A stretch of DNA of 64,000 nucleotides, taken from NCBI RefSeq assembly GCF_000374585.1, contig NZ_KB894646.1, positions 124,001 to 188,000 of the forward strand. The letters are read 5' to 3'. Below the pieces are notes generated by a model. That model ran no database searches. It was given only the letters and a program-made list of their open reading frames with translations, and was not told where the DNA came from. Made by a program: the position numbers and the translations under genes. Every line of letters begins with the position of its first letter. Within the stretch, counting starts at the first letter, position 1. This document shows, piece after piece, positions 49,302-57,401 of this stretch. This stretch comes from Phocaeicola barnesiae DSM 18169 = JCM 13652. Its GTDB lineage: Bacteria > Bacteroidota > Bacteroidia > Bacteroidales > Bacteroidaceae.

Positions 49302-50864
49302 TTAGAACGGCACATCCGGCAACGGTCCGCCGAACGGGTTCTCCGGCTGCGGAGCCATTTCCACCGAAGGAGGCGGGACCATATCCTGTCCGCTGCTCCG
49401 GTTCATCTTGGAATGGAGCACCGCCCCTGGTGCCTCTTCACCCGGCATCGGTACAATCATATCGTCGTCCGGATTCTGGAAACGGGCATACTCGGCCCGG
49501 AAGCGCAACAGCACATCGCCCACCGCACCGTTACGGTGCTTGGCTATGATGATTTCGGCCATCCCGTGCAGGTCGTTTCCTTTCTCGTCGGTATAAATCT
49601 TGTAATATTCCGGACGGTGGATGAAGCACACCATATCGGCATCCTGCTCGATGGCTCCCGATTCACGCAAGTCACTCAGTTGCGGACGTTTCCCGTCGAT
49701 ACCTTCACGGCTCTCCACACCACGGTTCAACTGGCTCAACGCCACGATAGGAATATTCAGCTCCTTGGCCAGTCCCTTCAACGAACGCGAAATGGTGCTG
49801 ACCTCTTCCTGACGGCTGCCGAAAGACATACCGCTGGCGTTCATCAGCTGCAGGTAGTCGATGATGATGATTTTCACTCCATGCTCACGCACCAGACGGC
49901 GTGCCTTGGTACGGAGTTCGAAGACAGACAAGGAAGGGGTATCGTCCACGTACAGCGGGGCATCGTAAAGCTCCTTAATCTTGTAGTCGAGCTGTCCCCA
50001 CTCGTACGGGGCCAACTGACCGCTTTTGATTTTCTCACCGGGAATCTCGCAGACATTCACAATCAGACGGTTCACCAGCTGCACGTTACTCATTTCCAGC
50101 GAGAACAAGGCTACCGGTACTTTATTCGTCACGGCCATGTTCTTTGCCATGGAAAGCACGAAGGCGGTCTTACCCATGGCCGGACGGGCTGCGATGATAA
50201 TCAGGTCGGAATTCTGCCAGCCCGAAGTCATCTTATCCAACTGATGGAAACCGCTGGAGAGTCCGCTCAGACCGTCGGTACGGGCCGCCGCTTTCTGCAG
50301 CATCTCGTATGCCTCCTGGATGACCGGATTAATCTGCGTATAATCCTTCTTCATGTTCTGCTGCGAAATCTCGAAGAGCTTCCCTTCGGCTTCCTGCATC
50401 AGGTCATCCACATCCTGCGTCTCGTCGAATGCCTTTGTCTGTATGTTACTGGTAAACGAAATCAACTCACGGGCCAGAAATTTCTGGGCGATGATACGGG
50501 CATGGTATTCGATGTGTGCCGATGAGGCCACTTTGCCACTGAGCTGAGTGATATAGAAAGGGCCACCCACTTCTTCCAGGTTCCCGCGTGAACGGAGCTG
50601 TTCCGTCACCGTCAGGATATCAATCGGCTTCTGCTGGATAGCCAGGTCGGTAATCGCCGCATAAATCAACTGGTTCCGGTGTTCGTAAAAAGACTCCGGA
50701 CGAAGTATCTCACTCACCAGCGAATATGCATCCTTCTCTATCATCAGTGCACCCAGCACCGCCTCCTCCAGTTCCGGGGCCTGCGGCTGCAAGTGTCCGT
50801 ATTCGTCCACCGGCTTGGTCTTCGTCGCCTTGGGGACCCGTGTCGTTCTTTTCGTTTCTGCCAT
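49302..50864 (-). CDS. dnaB: Replicative DNA helicase DnaB
   Basis: 520 residues. N-terminal DnaB domain (about 20-125: LEEAVLGALMIEKDAY) and C-terminal RecA-like ATPase with Walker A ARPAMGKTAF, Walker B IIIDYLQLM and the Arg finger region SRQEE. It unwinds DNA 5'-3' at the replication fork as a hexamer. No intein. The Pro/Gly/Met-rich tail after about residue 470 is disordered, as in other Bacteroidetes members. TATCTTTG box upstream. Confidence 0.97.
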   Translation of the reverse strand: MAETKRTTRVPKATKTKPVDEYGHLQPQAPELEEAVLGALMIEKDAYSLVSEILRPESFYEHRNQLIYAAITDLAIQQKPIDILTVTEQLRSRGNLEEVGGPFYITQLSGKVASSAHIEYHARIIAQKFLARELISFTSNIQTKAFDETQDVDDLMQEAEGKLFEISQQNMKKDYTQINPVIQEAYEMLQKAAARTDGLSGLSSGFHQLDKMTSGWQNSDLIIIAARPAMGKTAFVLSMAKNMAVTNKVPVALFSLEMSNVQLVNRLIVNVCEIPGEKIKSGQLAPYEWGQLDYKIKELYDAPLYVDDTPSLSVFELRTKARRLVREHGVKIIIIDYLQLMNASGMSFGSRQEEVSTISRSLKGLAKELNIPIVALSQLNRGVESREGIDGKRPQLSDLRESGAIEQDADMVCFIHRPEYYKIYTDEKGNDLHGMAEIIIAKHRNGAVGDVLLRFRAEYARFQNPDDDMIVPMPGEEAPGAVLHSKMNRSSGQDMVPPPSVEMAPQPENPFGGPLPDVPF

Positions 50865-50887
50865 GTATAGTTACTTTTTAAACGGGG

Positions 50888-50922
50888 CAAAGATATACAT
50901 TTTGCCGGAGCAGACAGACAAA
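50888..50922 (-). promoter_or_regulatory. Promoter (-33 and -7) for dnaB
   Basis: TTTG (50919-50922) and TATCTTTG (50888-50895) on the minus strand, 23 bases apart; leader about 17 nt. Confidence 0.65.
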
Positions 50923-51095
50923 ACCCGACAGAAAAATATCACCGACGAGGTTTCGCAGATTCGTTTCCAGGGGTTCGTCAGCCACATATAAGATATACCC
51001 GGTCAGGAAAGGAAACCTCATACGCCATTCCTGTATGAACCTCAACAATTGACCGCTTTCTGTGCAAAGTCTGAACGCGAGGCAAGACTTCCTCT

Positions 51096-51143
51096 CCCTA
51101 CAAATGGGGATACGGGTCCGATTCAAAAACCCCTACAAATAGG
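51096..51143. promoter_or_regulatory. Paired CCCTACAAATRGG repeats upstream of fldA, operator candidate
   Basis: CCCTACAAATGGG (51096-) and CCCTACAAATAGG (51131-51143), 35 bases apart start to start. The second ends just before the -33 position of the fldA promoter. Each copy is partly palindromic (CCTA-CAAA-TAGG). Confidence 0.45.
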
Positions 51144-51145
51144 TA

Positions 51146-51176
51146 TTTCACAGAAGGAAGATACCATCTACCTTTG
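51146..51176 (+). promoter_or_regulatory. Promoter (-33 and -7) for fldA
   Basis: TTTC (51146-51149), 19 bases, TACCTTTG (51169-51176). Leader about 22 nt. Confidence 0.65.
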
Positions 51177-51204
51177 CCTTCACAAACCAACAAATGAATA
51201 GAAA

Positions 51205-51711
51205 ATGAAAAAAATCGGAATTATCTACGGTTCCACCACCGGAACCTGCGAAAGCCTGGCCAACCAGTTGGCAACATGTTTAGGCGTATCAGACAATGAC
51301 GTACACAGTGCAGACAAGCTGACGGATGCACTGGTATCCGCCTACGATGTATTGATTCTCGGGACGTCCACCTGGGGAGACGGCGAATTACAGGATGACT
51401 GGTACGACGGCATCAAGGTACTGAAGCAGGCGGACCTGAACGGAAAAACCGTCGCCCTCTTCGGCTGCGGCGATTCGGAAGCTTATTGCGACACCTTCTG
51501 CGACGGCATGGGTATCCTGTACGAAGACTTGAAAGACTCGGGATGTACCTTCCTGGGCAACCGGGTCAGTACAGACGACTACACCTTCTCCAGCTCCATC
51601 GCTGTGGTAGACGGTACCTTTGTCGGTCTTGCCCTGGACGATGTGAATGAAAGCGCCAAGACTGCCGGACGCATCCAGGCCTGGGCAGACGAACTGAAGC
51701 ACAGCCTCTGA
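51205..51711 (+). CDS. fldA: Flavodoxin
   Basis: 168 residues, long-chain flavodoxin with the FMN phosphate loop IIYGSTTGTCES at the N-terminus, the Trp-containing loop STWGDGELQDDW near the isoalloxazine ring, and GCGDSEAYCDTF. It carries single electrons in place of ferredoxin, typically under iron limitation. It is a natural acceptor for oxidoreductases such as IorAB, although that link is inference. DUF2023 follows 42 bases later. Confidence 0.96.
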   Translation: MKKIGIIYGSTTGTCESLANQLATCLGVSDNDVHSADKLTDALVSAYDVLILGTSTWGDGELQDDWYDGIKVLKQADLNGKTVALFGCGDSEAYCDTFCDGMGILYEDLKDSGCTFLGNRVSTDDYTFSSSIAVVDGTFVGLALDDVNESAKTAGRIQAWADELKHSL

Positions 51712-51753
51712 TTCAACAAACCGCTCTTTTGTAGAACCCATAGTTAACACACG

Positions 51754-52116
51754 ATGACATCCTCTCCCGACATCCACCCAGCCGACCTGAAGGTTTTTCT
51801 GAACCATGTGTACGAATACAAGAAAGGAGTGCGCCGCATGGTGCTCTATACGGTCAACCGCAAATACGAGGCATTTGCCGTAGCCCGCCTGAAGAGCCAG
51901 CACATCGCCTTCGTGATACAGCCGGTCACCGAGAACAGCATCAACCTGTTCTTCGGACGTGCGGAATGCATCCGGGCTATCCGGCACATGGTAACGCGTC
52001 CGCTGAACCAGCTGACACCCGAAGAAGACTTCATCCTGGGGGCGATGTTGGGATATGACATCTGTGCGCAGTGCGAACGGTATTGCGCACGCAAGCAGAC
52101 ACAACCGAGGAGCTAA
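51754..52116 (+). CDS. DUF2023 family protein
   Basis: 120 residues. Recognised by [22 protein letters not shown] at the start and [16 protein letters not shown] at the end; the latter gives a CxxCxxxC cluster that could bind metal. The family is usually adjacent to flavodoxin, as here, suggesting a partner role in flavin or iron homeostasis; this is context only. The stop codon lies in the loop of a hairpin. Confidence 0.85.
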   Translation: MTSSPDIHPADLKVFLNHVYEYKKGVRRMVLYTVNRKYEAFAVARLKSQHIAFVIQPVTENSINLFFGRAECIRAIRHMVTRPLNQLTPEEDFILGAMLGYDICAQCERYCARKQTQPRS

Positions 52117-52127
52117 TCTTCGGTTGT
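52101..52127 (+). terminator. Hairpin overlapping the DUF2023 stop codon
   Basis: ACAACCGA pairs with TCGGTTGT over 8 bp around an 11-nt loop that contains the TAA. A T-rich but broken tail follows. Probable terminator. Confidence 0.5.
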
Positions 52128-52220
52128 ATCTGTCTTGTTCCATCGGCTCCCCTCCCCGTTTCTTCATCATCCTGTCAGAAAAACCAGCCATCCACATAAC
52201 CGGCGAACCGATAAAAAGCG

Positions 52221-52228
52221 TACCTTTG
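52221..52228 (+). promoter_or_regulatory. Promoter -7 box for the CobW-family gene
   Basis: TACCTTTG; leader about 48 nt to the ATG at 52283. It indicates a transcript separate from fldA. Confidence 0.6.
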
Positions 52229-52282
52229 CCGGAGCGCAGGAATTCCCTGTGTCCAACCATAGAAACAGAAAAAAACTTCGAT

Positions 52283-53563
52283 ATGATGAAAACAAAAGAA
52301 ACACCCGTACTACTCCTGACCGGTTATCTGGGTAGCGGGAAAACAACCCTGGTAAACCACATCCTTTCCAACGAACGGGGCATCAAGTTCGCCGTCATCG
52401 TGAACGACATCGGTGAAGTGAACATCGATGCCGACCTTATCCAGAAAGGAGGCATCGTGGGCAAGAAAGACGACAGCCTGGTAGCGCTCCAGAACGGATG
52501 CATCTGCTGCACCCTGAAGATGGACCTGGTGGAACAACTGAACGATATCCTGAAGATGAACCGCTTCGACTACATCGTCATCGAAGCCAGCGGTATCTGC
52601 GAGCCGGAACCGATTGCGCAGACCATCTGCTCCATCCCGAGCATGGGAGAAGCCTACACCCGTTACGGAACCGCCCGTCTGGACTGCATCGTAACCGTTG
52701 TCGACGCACTCCGCCTGCAGAGTGAATTTGCCTGCGGCGACGACCTGACCCGCCAGGACATCGGCGAAGAAGACATCGAGAACCTTATCATCCAACAGAT
52801 AGAATTCTGCAACCTTGTGCTGCTGAACAAGGCCTCGGAAGTGGAACCGGCCGAACGGGAGCGCATCCGTCACATCATCCATACCCTCCAGCCGGGAGCG
52901 GAAATCATCGAATGTGACTATGGCAACGTGGAACTGGACAAGCTCATCCACACCCATCTCTTCCACTTCACACGGACAGCCACCTCGGCCGGATGGATTC
53001 GCGAAATCGAAAAACAGGTTACCGAAGAAGAGGAAAAGGAAGCACACCTCCACGGACATCACCACGAACACGAGGAAGAGGAACACCATCACGACCATGG
53101 GCATGAACACGATCATGATCATGAGCATGAGGAACATGAAGGGGAAGAACACGGACATCACCACCACCATCACCACCACGAAGGAGGGGAAGTGGAAGAA
53201 TACGGTATCGGTACCTTCGTGTATTACCGCCGACCGGCCTTCGACCTGCTGAAATTCGACCGCTTCGTATCAACCCAATGGCCCAAGAACGTCATCCGTG
53301 CCAAAGGAGTATGCTATTTCAGCAACAACCGCGACATGTCCATCCTCTTTGAACAGGCAGGCCGACAGAAACAGCTCTCACAGGCCGGACTCTGGTACGC
53401 TACAGCCTCAGAGGAAGAACTGATCAAGCTGATGCAGGAAGAACCGGGACTGCTGCGTGACTGGGACGAGAAATACGGCGACCGCATGCAGAAGATTGTC
53501 TTCATCGGACAGCACCTGGATAAGGAACAGCTGACCCGTGATCTGGACGCCTGTCTGGAATAA
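52283..53563 (+). CDS. CobW/COG0523-family GTPase with His-rich metal-binding region
   Basis: 426 residues from ATG 52283 (52286 also possible). G1 GYLGSGKTT, the hallmark metal site GCICCTLK (CxCC), switch EASGICEP and NKAS for guanine. Between the two domains, roughly codons 255-300, is a run of His, Glu and Asp (about 25 His) encoded at 53045-53190. The C-terminal CobW_C domain starts FVYYRRPAFDLLKF. Such proteins deliver zinc, or cobalt in B12 pathways, to target enzymes at GTP cost. Zinc is the likelier metal here because of the His stretch. No Zur box was recognised. Confidence 0.9.
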   Translation: MMKTKETPVLLLTGYLGSGKTTLVNHILSNERGIKFAVIVNDIGEVNIDADLIQKGGIVGKKDDSLVALQNGCICCTLKMDLVEQLNDILKMNRFDYIVIEASGICEPEPIAQTICSIPSMGEAYTRYGTARLDCIVTVVDALRLQSEFACGDDLTRQDIGEEDIENLIIQQIEFCNLVLLNKASEVEPAERERIRHIIHTLQPGAEIIECDYGNVELDKLIHTHLFHFTRTATSAGWIREIEKQVTEEEEKEAHLHGHHHEHEEEEHHHDHGHEHDHDHEHEEHEGEEHGHHHHHHHHEGGEVEEYGIGTFVYYRRPAFDLLKFDRFVSTQWPKNVIRAKGVCYFSNNRDMSILFEQAGRQKQLSQAGLWYATASEEELIKLMQEEPGLLRDWDEKYGDRMQKIVFIGQHLDKEQLTRDLDACLE

Positions 53564-53607
53564 GCAAGTCATTACATTCATCATCAACCGATTCAAACGC
53601 ATTGAAC

Positions 53608-53766
53608 ATGTCTATATTCCGAGTAATCCTCTCCATCATCTTCCCGCCGCTGGCAGTTATCGACAAGGGTTGCGGCTCCGTATTGATTGTCCTTATCCTG
53701 ACCCTCTGCGGCTGGATTCCCGGTGTCATAGCGGCCCTGATTATCCTGAATAATCCGAACCGGTAA
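53608..53766 (+). CDS. Pmp3/YqaE-family small membrane protein
   Basis: 52 residues, MSIFRVILSIIFPPLAV to NNPNR, with two membrane helices separated by the conserved IDKGCG turn; PPLAV and GWIPG are the family marks. Pmp3-like proteolipids affect membrane potential and stress tolerance in yeast and plants; bacterial role is unclear. It lies 44 bases after the CobW gene. Below the usual ORF size cut-off. Confidence 0.88.
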   Translation: MSIFRVILSIIFPPLAVIDKGCGSVLIVLILTLCGWIPGVIAALIILNNPNR

Positions 53767-53786
53767 AGTTTTTTGTAAGTTCTCGA

Positions 53787-53823
53787 GTATGTTGATGTAT
53801 ACATTGGTATTACATCAACATAC
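53787..53823. repeat. 12-bp perfect inverted repeat
   Basis: GTATGTTGATGT and ACATCAACATAC separated by 13 bases, 20 bases after the Pmp3-like gene. It has no T-run on either side. Confidence 0.7.
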
Positions 53824-53923
53824 CAAGAAACTTCATATTCAAGGCTTCATGTATGCGCTGGACACCTCCATCACTCCCATAAAACCAAGTACCTTGTCAA
53901 CTTACCCAAGAGCCGAATTTCAA

Positions 53924-53944
53924 CTTTTAATTTTTAACTTTTAA
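53924..53944. repeat. A/T heptamer repeat (YTTTTAA x3)
   Basis: CTTTTAA-TTTTTAA-CTTTTAA in exact 7-bp register, ending at the stop codon of the minus-strand MBL gene. It is like the heptamer tract at 63711-63745. Confidence 0.6.
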
Positions 53945-54802
53945 TTATTTCAGCCCCGGTGCCGGCAAGTGCATACCTGCCATGACGAACTGGTTCTCGT
54001 CCACTTCCTGCAGGTATTTCTTTCGTGACTGGATGGCTGCTTCCTTATCCATATCATAGGTAGCACAGATTTCCGGATGTGGAATCTGCAGTGCCGCGCC
54101 ATGAATCAAATCACCGACTACGAGCAAGGTACCCACCTGATAAGCGGTATGGCCCGGTGAATGGCCGACAGCATCACAAGCGATGACGTTTCCGGGCAAG
54201 GTTTCACCGAACTCAAACAGATGCAGCCTGTCCTTATAGGCATCCATGGTTTTCACCACCTGAGCCTTCTTGTCGTCCGGCATCTTCATCCAGCCATCAT
54301 ATTCTTTCTTCGAAGCGTAAACCTGCGCGTTGGGGAAAACGACACTGTCTCCCTGCATCATGCCCCCGATATGGTCGCCATGGAAATGGGTAAGGTAGAG
54401 ATAGTGGATATCCTCCGGAGCAATGCCCAGACGTTTCAGGCGTTCCTGCAACTGCCCGGCCGGCGCTCCCAGTCCGGTATCGAAAAGAATCTGGAGGCTG
54501 TCGGTCTCTACCAGGAAGACACTGACCGATGAAGGAATTCCGGCTTGCAGCGACAAGCTCTCTATCAGTTCCTGCGAAGCGTCAGGAAACAGGGATACAG
54601 GCATCAGTTTGTCCTCGGCATTGTCCTGTATCCAGGTTACATTCACATCACTCACTTGCAGGGTTTTCAGTCCATCGTCTGTTTTCATTTCATTCACATC
54701 AGGGTTTTCGGCAACCTGTTTTTTGTTTCCACCGGAACAACCGGCACACAGGAACGTACACAGTGTCAGTCCCAACAGGCTTCGTTCTAGTAATCTTTTC
54801 AT
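53945..54802 (-). CDS. MBL-fold metallo-hydrolase, lipoprotein
   Basis: 285 residues. Signal ends with lipobox CAGC (Cys22). The metallo-beta-lactamase core has HFHGDHIGG (metal motif), a later His in GHSPGHTAYQ, and Asp in VVGDLIHGA. It resembles the lactonase/glyoxalase II-like group of periplasmic MBL hydrolases. Substrate unknown; it is not a clear class B beta-lactamase. Located beside but not overlapping the cobalamin genes, with its own TAACTTTG box. Confidence 0.85.
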   Translation of the reverse strand: MKRLLERSLLGLTLCTFLCAGCSGGNKKQVAENPDVNEMKTDDGLKTLQVSDVNVTWIQDNAEDKLMPVSLFPDASQELIESLSLQAGIPSSVSVFLVETDSLQILFDTGLGAPAGQLQERLKRLGIAPEDIHYLYLTHFHGDHIGGMMQGDSVVFPNAQVYASKKEYDGWMKMPDDKKAQVVKTMDAYKDRLHLFEFGETLPGNVIACDAVGHSPGHTAYQVGTLLVVGDLIHGAALQIPHPEICATYDMDKEAAIQSRKKYLQEVDENQFVMAGMHLPAPGLK

Positions 54803-54850
54803 ACTAATCAGATTTAAAAATGGTAACTCTTCCCCTCCGGATGATGATTA

Positions 54851-54858
54851 CAAAGTTA
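54851..54858 (-). promoter_or_regulatory. Promoter -7 box for the MBL gene
   Basis: TAACTTTG on the minus strand, leader about 42 nt. Confidence 0.5.
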
Positions 54859-54912
54859 GAATTTCTTTGCAAAAAACCAGCTTTTCCATCCGATTTTTTC
54901 ACAGGGAAGGCC

Positions 54913-55440
54913 CTAAAGGTCTATCACCACCATGCCTCCGTATGGCGAAATCGCGTCAAATCCCTGCTCAGGCTTTATCACTCCTGCATAGACCTGTGCG
55001 CTGATAAGCACGCCTCCGTGGGCAAAAATCAGCACCTGTTCATACGGATGCTGCTTCAACTCCTCGAGGAAGGAAGATACCCGATGAAGCAGGTCCATGA
55101 ACGATTCACCGCCGGTAGCGGGAACGTGCAGGTAATCGTCGTACCACTCCCGCAGACGGGGGTCGGAGATATCATCGTACCGCTTCATCTCCCACTTGCC
55201 GCAGTTGATTTCCTTCAGCCGGTCATCCCGCTCGGCACCGGGATAACCGCAGAAAGCGGCCAGCCGGGTGCAACGGGACAACGGACTGGTATAGACCTTA
55301 TCGAACACCAATCCTTCGATACGGGACTTGCAGACAGCCGCCTCTTCCTCGAAACTCGCCTTCAGCGGTACATCGGTCTGTCCGTAACAGGTTCCGGGAG
55401 CTACATCCACGGAAGTATGTCTGATTAAATAGACTTTCAT
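54913..55440 (-). CDS. cobC: Alpha-ribazole-5'-phosphate phosphatase (histidine phosphatase family)
   Basis: 175 residues. The phospho-His motif is IRHTSVDV (RHT rather than RHG, a usual variant in this subfamily), with later KVYTSPLSRC, the acidic GKWEMKRYDD, and HGGV. It dephosphorylates alpha-ribazole-P or adenosylcobalamin-5'-phosphate at the end of B12 lower-ligand assembly. It starts 6 bases after cobS. Confidence 0.9.
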   Translation of the reverse strand: MKVYLIRHTSVDVAPGTCYGQTDVPLKASFEEEAAVCKSRIEGLVFDKVYTSPLSRCTRLAAFCGYPGAERDDRLKEINCGKWEMKRYDDISDPRLREWYDDYLHVPATGGESFMDLLHRVSSFLEELKQHPYEQVLIFAHGGVLISAQVYAGVIKPEQGFDAISPYGGMVVIDL

Positions 55441-55446
55441 GTTGAT

Positions 55447-56199
55447 TTATTCCATAAAATGTGTAACAATCGCTGCCCCCATCCAGGCGGAGAGTTCAGC
55501 CAATAAAAACAAGGCGCCGCAGCAGTCGCCGGTATAGCCGCCCAACCGGGAGCGAAACAAGTGTATCAGCAGGAAGAAGACCACCACCGGTCCGATAAGC
55601 ATCCAGCTGTAGGATAAAGGCAGGGACACCAGCGGGAGCAATCCCCCCAAGGCTGAGGCCACCATTTCTTTCCAGGTAAAACGGTCGTACACCACTTTGG
55701 CCTTGCTCTCGGCCTCTTTCCGGGCATAAGGAAGTTCACGGAGAATGTGGCAGCCCACATACTTGGCAAAGGGGTCGGCACACCCGAGAACCACCGGAAG
55801 CACCTGGACCGGTAAAGCCAGCAGCAGACTCACACCCAGCAGGTAATACAGAATCAGTCCGATAACCCCGTAACTTCCGATGAAGGAATCCTTCATGATA
55901 CGGAGTGTACTCTCCCGGTCACGTCCACCTCCGAACCCGTCGAAGAAATCGGCCAGCCCGTCTTCGTGCAAGGCTCCGGTAACCAAGAGACGGACTATCA
56001 AAGCCCCGATAACCGCTACCGGAGCCGGAAACAGATACAATAACCCCCAGCAGGACAATGCCATCAACCCACCGGTCAGCCACCCGCTCAGACTCCAATA
56101 AGCCACCACGTGTTTGAAGCATTCCTGCGGAACGGTCTTCAGCTTCCAGAACGGAAGGCGGGTAAAGAACATGAAGGCTGCCAGAACATTATCAAGCAT
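55447..56199 (-). CDS. cobS: Adenosylcobinamide-GDP ribazoletransferase (cobalamin synthase)
   Basis: 250 residues, polytopic membrane protein with five to seven helices. The conserved cytoplasmic motif GALHEDGLADFFDGFGGGRDRESTLRIMKDSFIG is present in full around residue 75-110 (cited in parts: HEDGLADFFDG, RIMKDSFIG). It joins alpha-ribazole(-P) to adenosylcobinamide-GDP. It starts 3 bases after the cobT stop. A final step enzyme in B12 synthesis or salvage. Confidence 0.94.
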   Translation of the reverse strand: MLDNVLAAFMFFTRLPFWKLKTVPQECFKHVVAYWSLSGWLTGGLMALSCWGLLYLFPAPVAVIGALIVRLLVTGALHEDGLADFFDGFGGGRDRESTLRIMKDSFIGSYGVIGLILYYLLGVSLLLALPVQVLPVVLGCADPFAKYVGCHILRELPYARKEAESKAKVVYDRFTWKEMVASALGGLLPLVSLPLSYSWMLIGPVVVFFLLIHLFRSRLGGYTGDCCGALFLLAELSAWMGAAIVTHFME

Positions 56200-56202
56200 G
56201 GG

Positions 56203-57243
56203 TCAGAAGTATTTCGTGATGGAAGCATGACCGAAGGTATCCATCTCATTCATCATCCGCACTGCCGAGTCGAGGATGGGATAGGCACAGACAGCACCGC
56301 TCCCCTCACCCAGGCGAAGCCCCAGGTTCAGCAGCGGACGGGCCTGCAGGTAATCGAGCACCAGCTTATGGCCGCTCTCGTCTCCCTGATGCCCGTATAC
56401 GGCATATTGCAGCACAAGAGGATTCAGCTTCGAGGCAGCCAGCAGGCAGTTGGTCATGATAAAACCGTCCACCAGTATCACCATCTGCTGTTCCGCCGCA
56501 CGGAGCATGCCTCCCACGGCCATCACCATCTCATAGCCTCCGAACTGGCACATCACTTCGACGGGCGACAGCGTCCCTCCGATGCGGTCCAGCGAACGGC
56601 GGAGCACTTCGTATTTATGAGCCAGCCGTTCTCCTTGCAGTCCGCTTCCGGCTCCCACACATTGTTCCAGCGGAATACCGGTCAGACAAGTCATCCACAT
56701 GGAAGAGGCCGATGTATTCCCGATGCCCATTTCACCGAAACTGACCACATTACAGCCATTAGCATGCGCCAAATCCACACATTTCGCTCCCCGTTCCAGG
56801 CACAAGTCCAATTCCTCTTCCGTCATGGCAGCCTCGTGCAGGAAATTCCGGGTACCCCGCCGCACTTTCATATCAACGATACCTCTTCCGGCAGGCAAGT
56901 CATAATCCACACCTGAATCTACAATCATCAGCTGGAAACCGTGCTGGCGGCAGAGGTAGTTGATACCGGCACCTCCGTGCAGGAAATTACTGATTTGCTG
57001 CCAGGTAATCTCTTTGGGCGATGCGCTTACCTGCTCATCCACAATGCCATGGTCGGCAGCGAACAGGAGGTTGTACGGACGGTTCAAATGCGGGAACAAG
57101 GTATGCTGAATCATGCACACCTGTGCGGCAAGTTCTTCCAGGCGTCCCAACGAGCCCTTCGGCTTGGTCAGGTCGTCTATCTTCTGGAGCACTGTTTTCC
57201 GGAATTCCGGATTCTCCAAATCTGGTATCTGAAATGTCTTCAT
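56203..57243 (-). CDS. cobT: Nicotinate-nucleotide-dimethylbenzimidazole phosphoribosyltransferase
   Basis: 346 residues from the ATG at 57243. Features: [30 protein letters not shown] with the catalytic Glu region, and GQ-rich ALEAG equivalents. It makes alpha-ribazole-5-phosphate from a base and NaMN, activating the lower ligand of cobamides. First of cobT-cobS-cobC. cobU, usually next to it, is not in the window because clpS diverges immediately upstream. Confidence 0.95.
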   Translation of the reverse strand: MKTFQIPDLENPEFRKTVLQKIDDLTKPKGSLGRLEELAAQVCMIQHTLFPHLNRPYNLLFAADHGIVDEQVSASPKEITWQQISNFLHGGAGINYLCRQHGFQLMIVDSGVDYDLPAGRGIVDMKVRRGTRNFLHEAAMTEEELDLCLERGAKCVDLAHANGCNVVSFGEMGIGNTSASSMWMTCLTGIPLEQCVGAGSGLQGERLAHKYEVLRRSLDRIGGTLSPVEVMCQFGGYEMVMAVGGMLRAAEQQMVILVDGFIMTNCLLAASKLNPLVLQYAVYGHQGDESGHKLVLDYLQARPLLNLGLRLGEGSGAVCAYPILDSAVRMMNEMDTFGHASITKYF

Positions 57244-57261
57244 TGTATATCGGTTATAATG

Positions 57262-57292
57262 CCGGGGCCTCACTCAGGAACGCCCCGCTTTT
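57262..57292. other. G/C-rich hairpin in the cobT leader
   Basis: CGGGGC and GCCCCG flank a 13-nt loop. On the plus strand it is followed by CTTTTTT, a terminator form pointing at clpS; on the minus strand it lies within the cobT leader. It bears no resemblance to a cobalamin riboswitch. Confidence 0.5.
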
Positions 57293-57302
57293 TTCAAGGA
57301 CA

Positions 57303-57310
57303 CAAAAATA
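57303..57310 (-). promoter_or_regulatory. Promoter -7 box for cobTSC
   Basis: TATTTTTG on the minus strand, leader about 53 nt containing the hairpin at 57262-57292. Confidence 0.5.
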
Positions 57311-57385
57311 CAACAAAAGATGAGATACTCGCATCCCCGCACAGAAAATTCATCCCGGTCCGGTGAACGGCATGGGATTTTTTTG

Positions 57386-57393
57386 TACATTTG
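57386..57393 (+). promoter_or_regulatory. Promoter -7 box for clpS-clpA-aat
   Basis: TACATTTG ending only 8 bases before the clpS ATG, so transcription from it would be almost leaderless. Confidence 0.5.
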
Positions 57394-57401
57394 TTCCCAT
57401 T

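Larger units (their letters stand above)
50865..51204. other. Divergent promoter region between dnaB and fldA
   Basis: 340 bases holding the dnaB promoter at the left, two copies of CCCTACAAAT[G/A]GG at 51096 and 51131, and the flavodoxin promoter at the right. An 82-codon minus-strand frame is present but has no recognisable product. Confidence 0.6.

Noticed and set aside
50878..51126. 82-codon minus-strand frame upstream of dnaB
   Set aside because: It overlaps the dnaB promoter boxes and one flavodoxin-side repeat, lacks a family match and has no upstream signals.
53045..53190. Repetitive CAT/CAC-rich tract considered as a CRISPR-like or tandem repeat
   Set aside because: It encodes the His-rich linker of the CobW protein in frame; units are irregular and no spacers exist.
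57244..57401. Cobalamin riboswitch upstream of cobT
   Set aside because: The leader is only about 53 nt and shows one simple hairpin; the B12-box and conserved core were not found.
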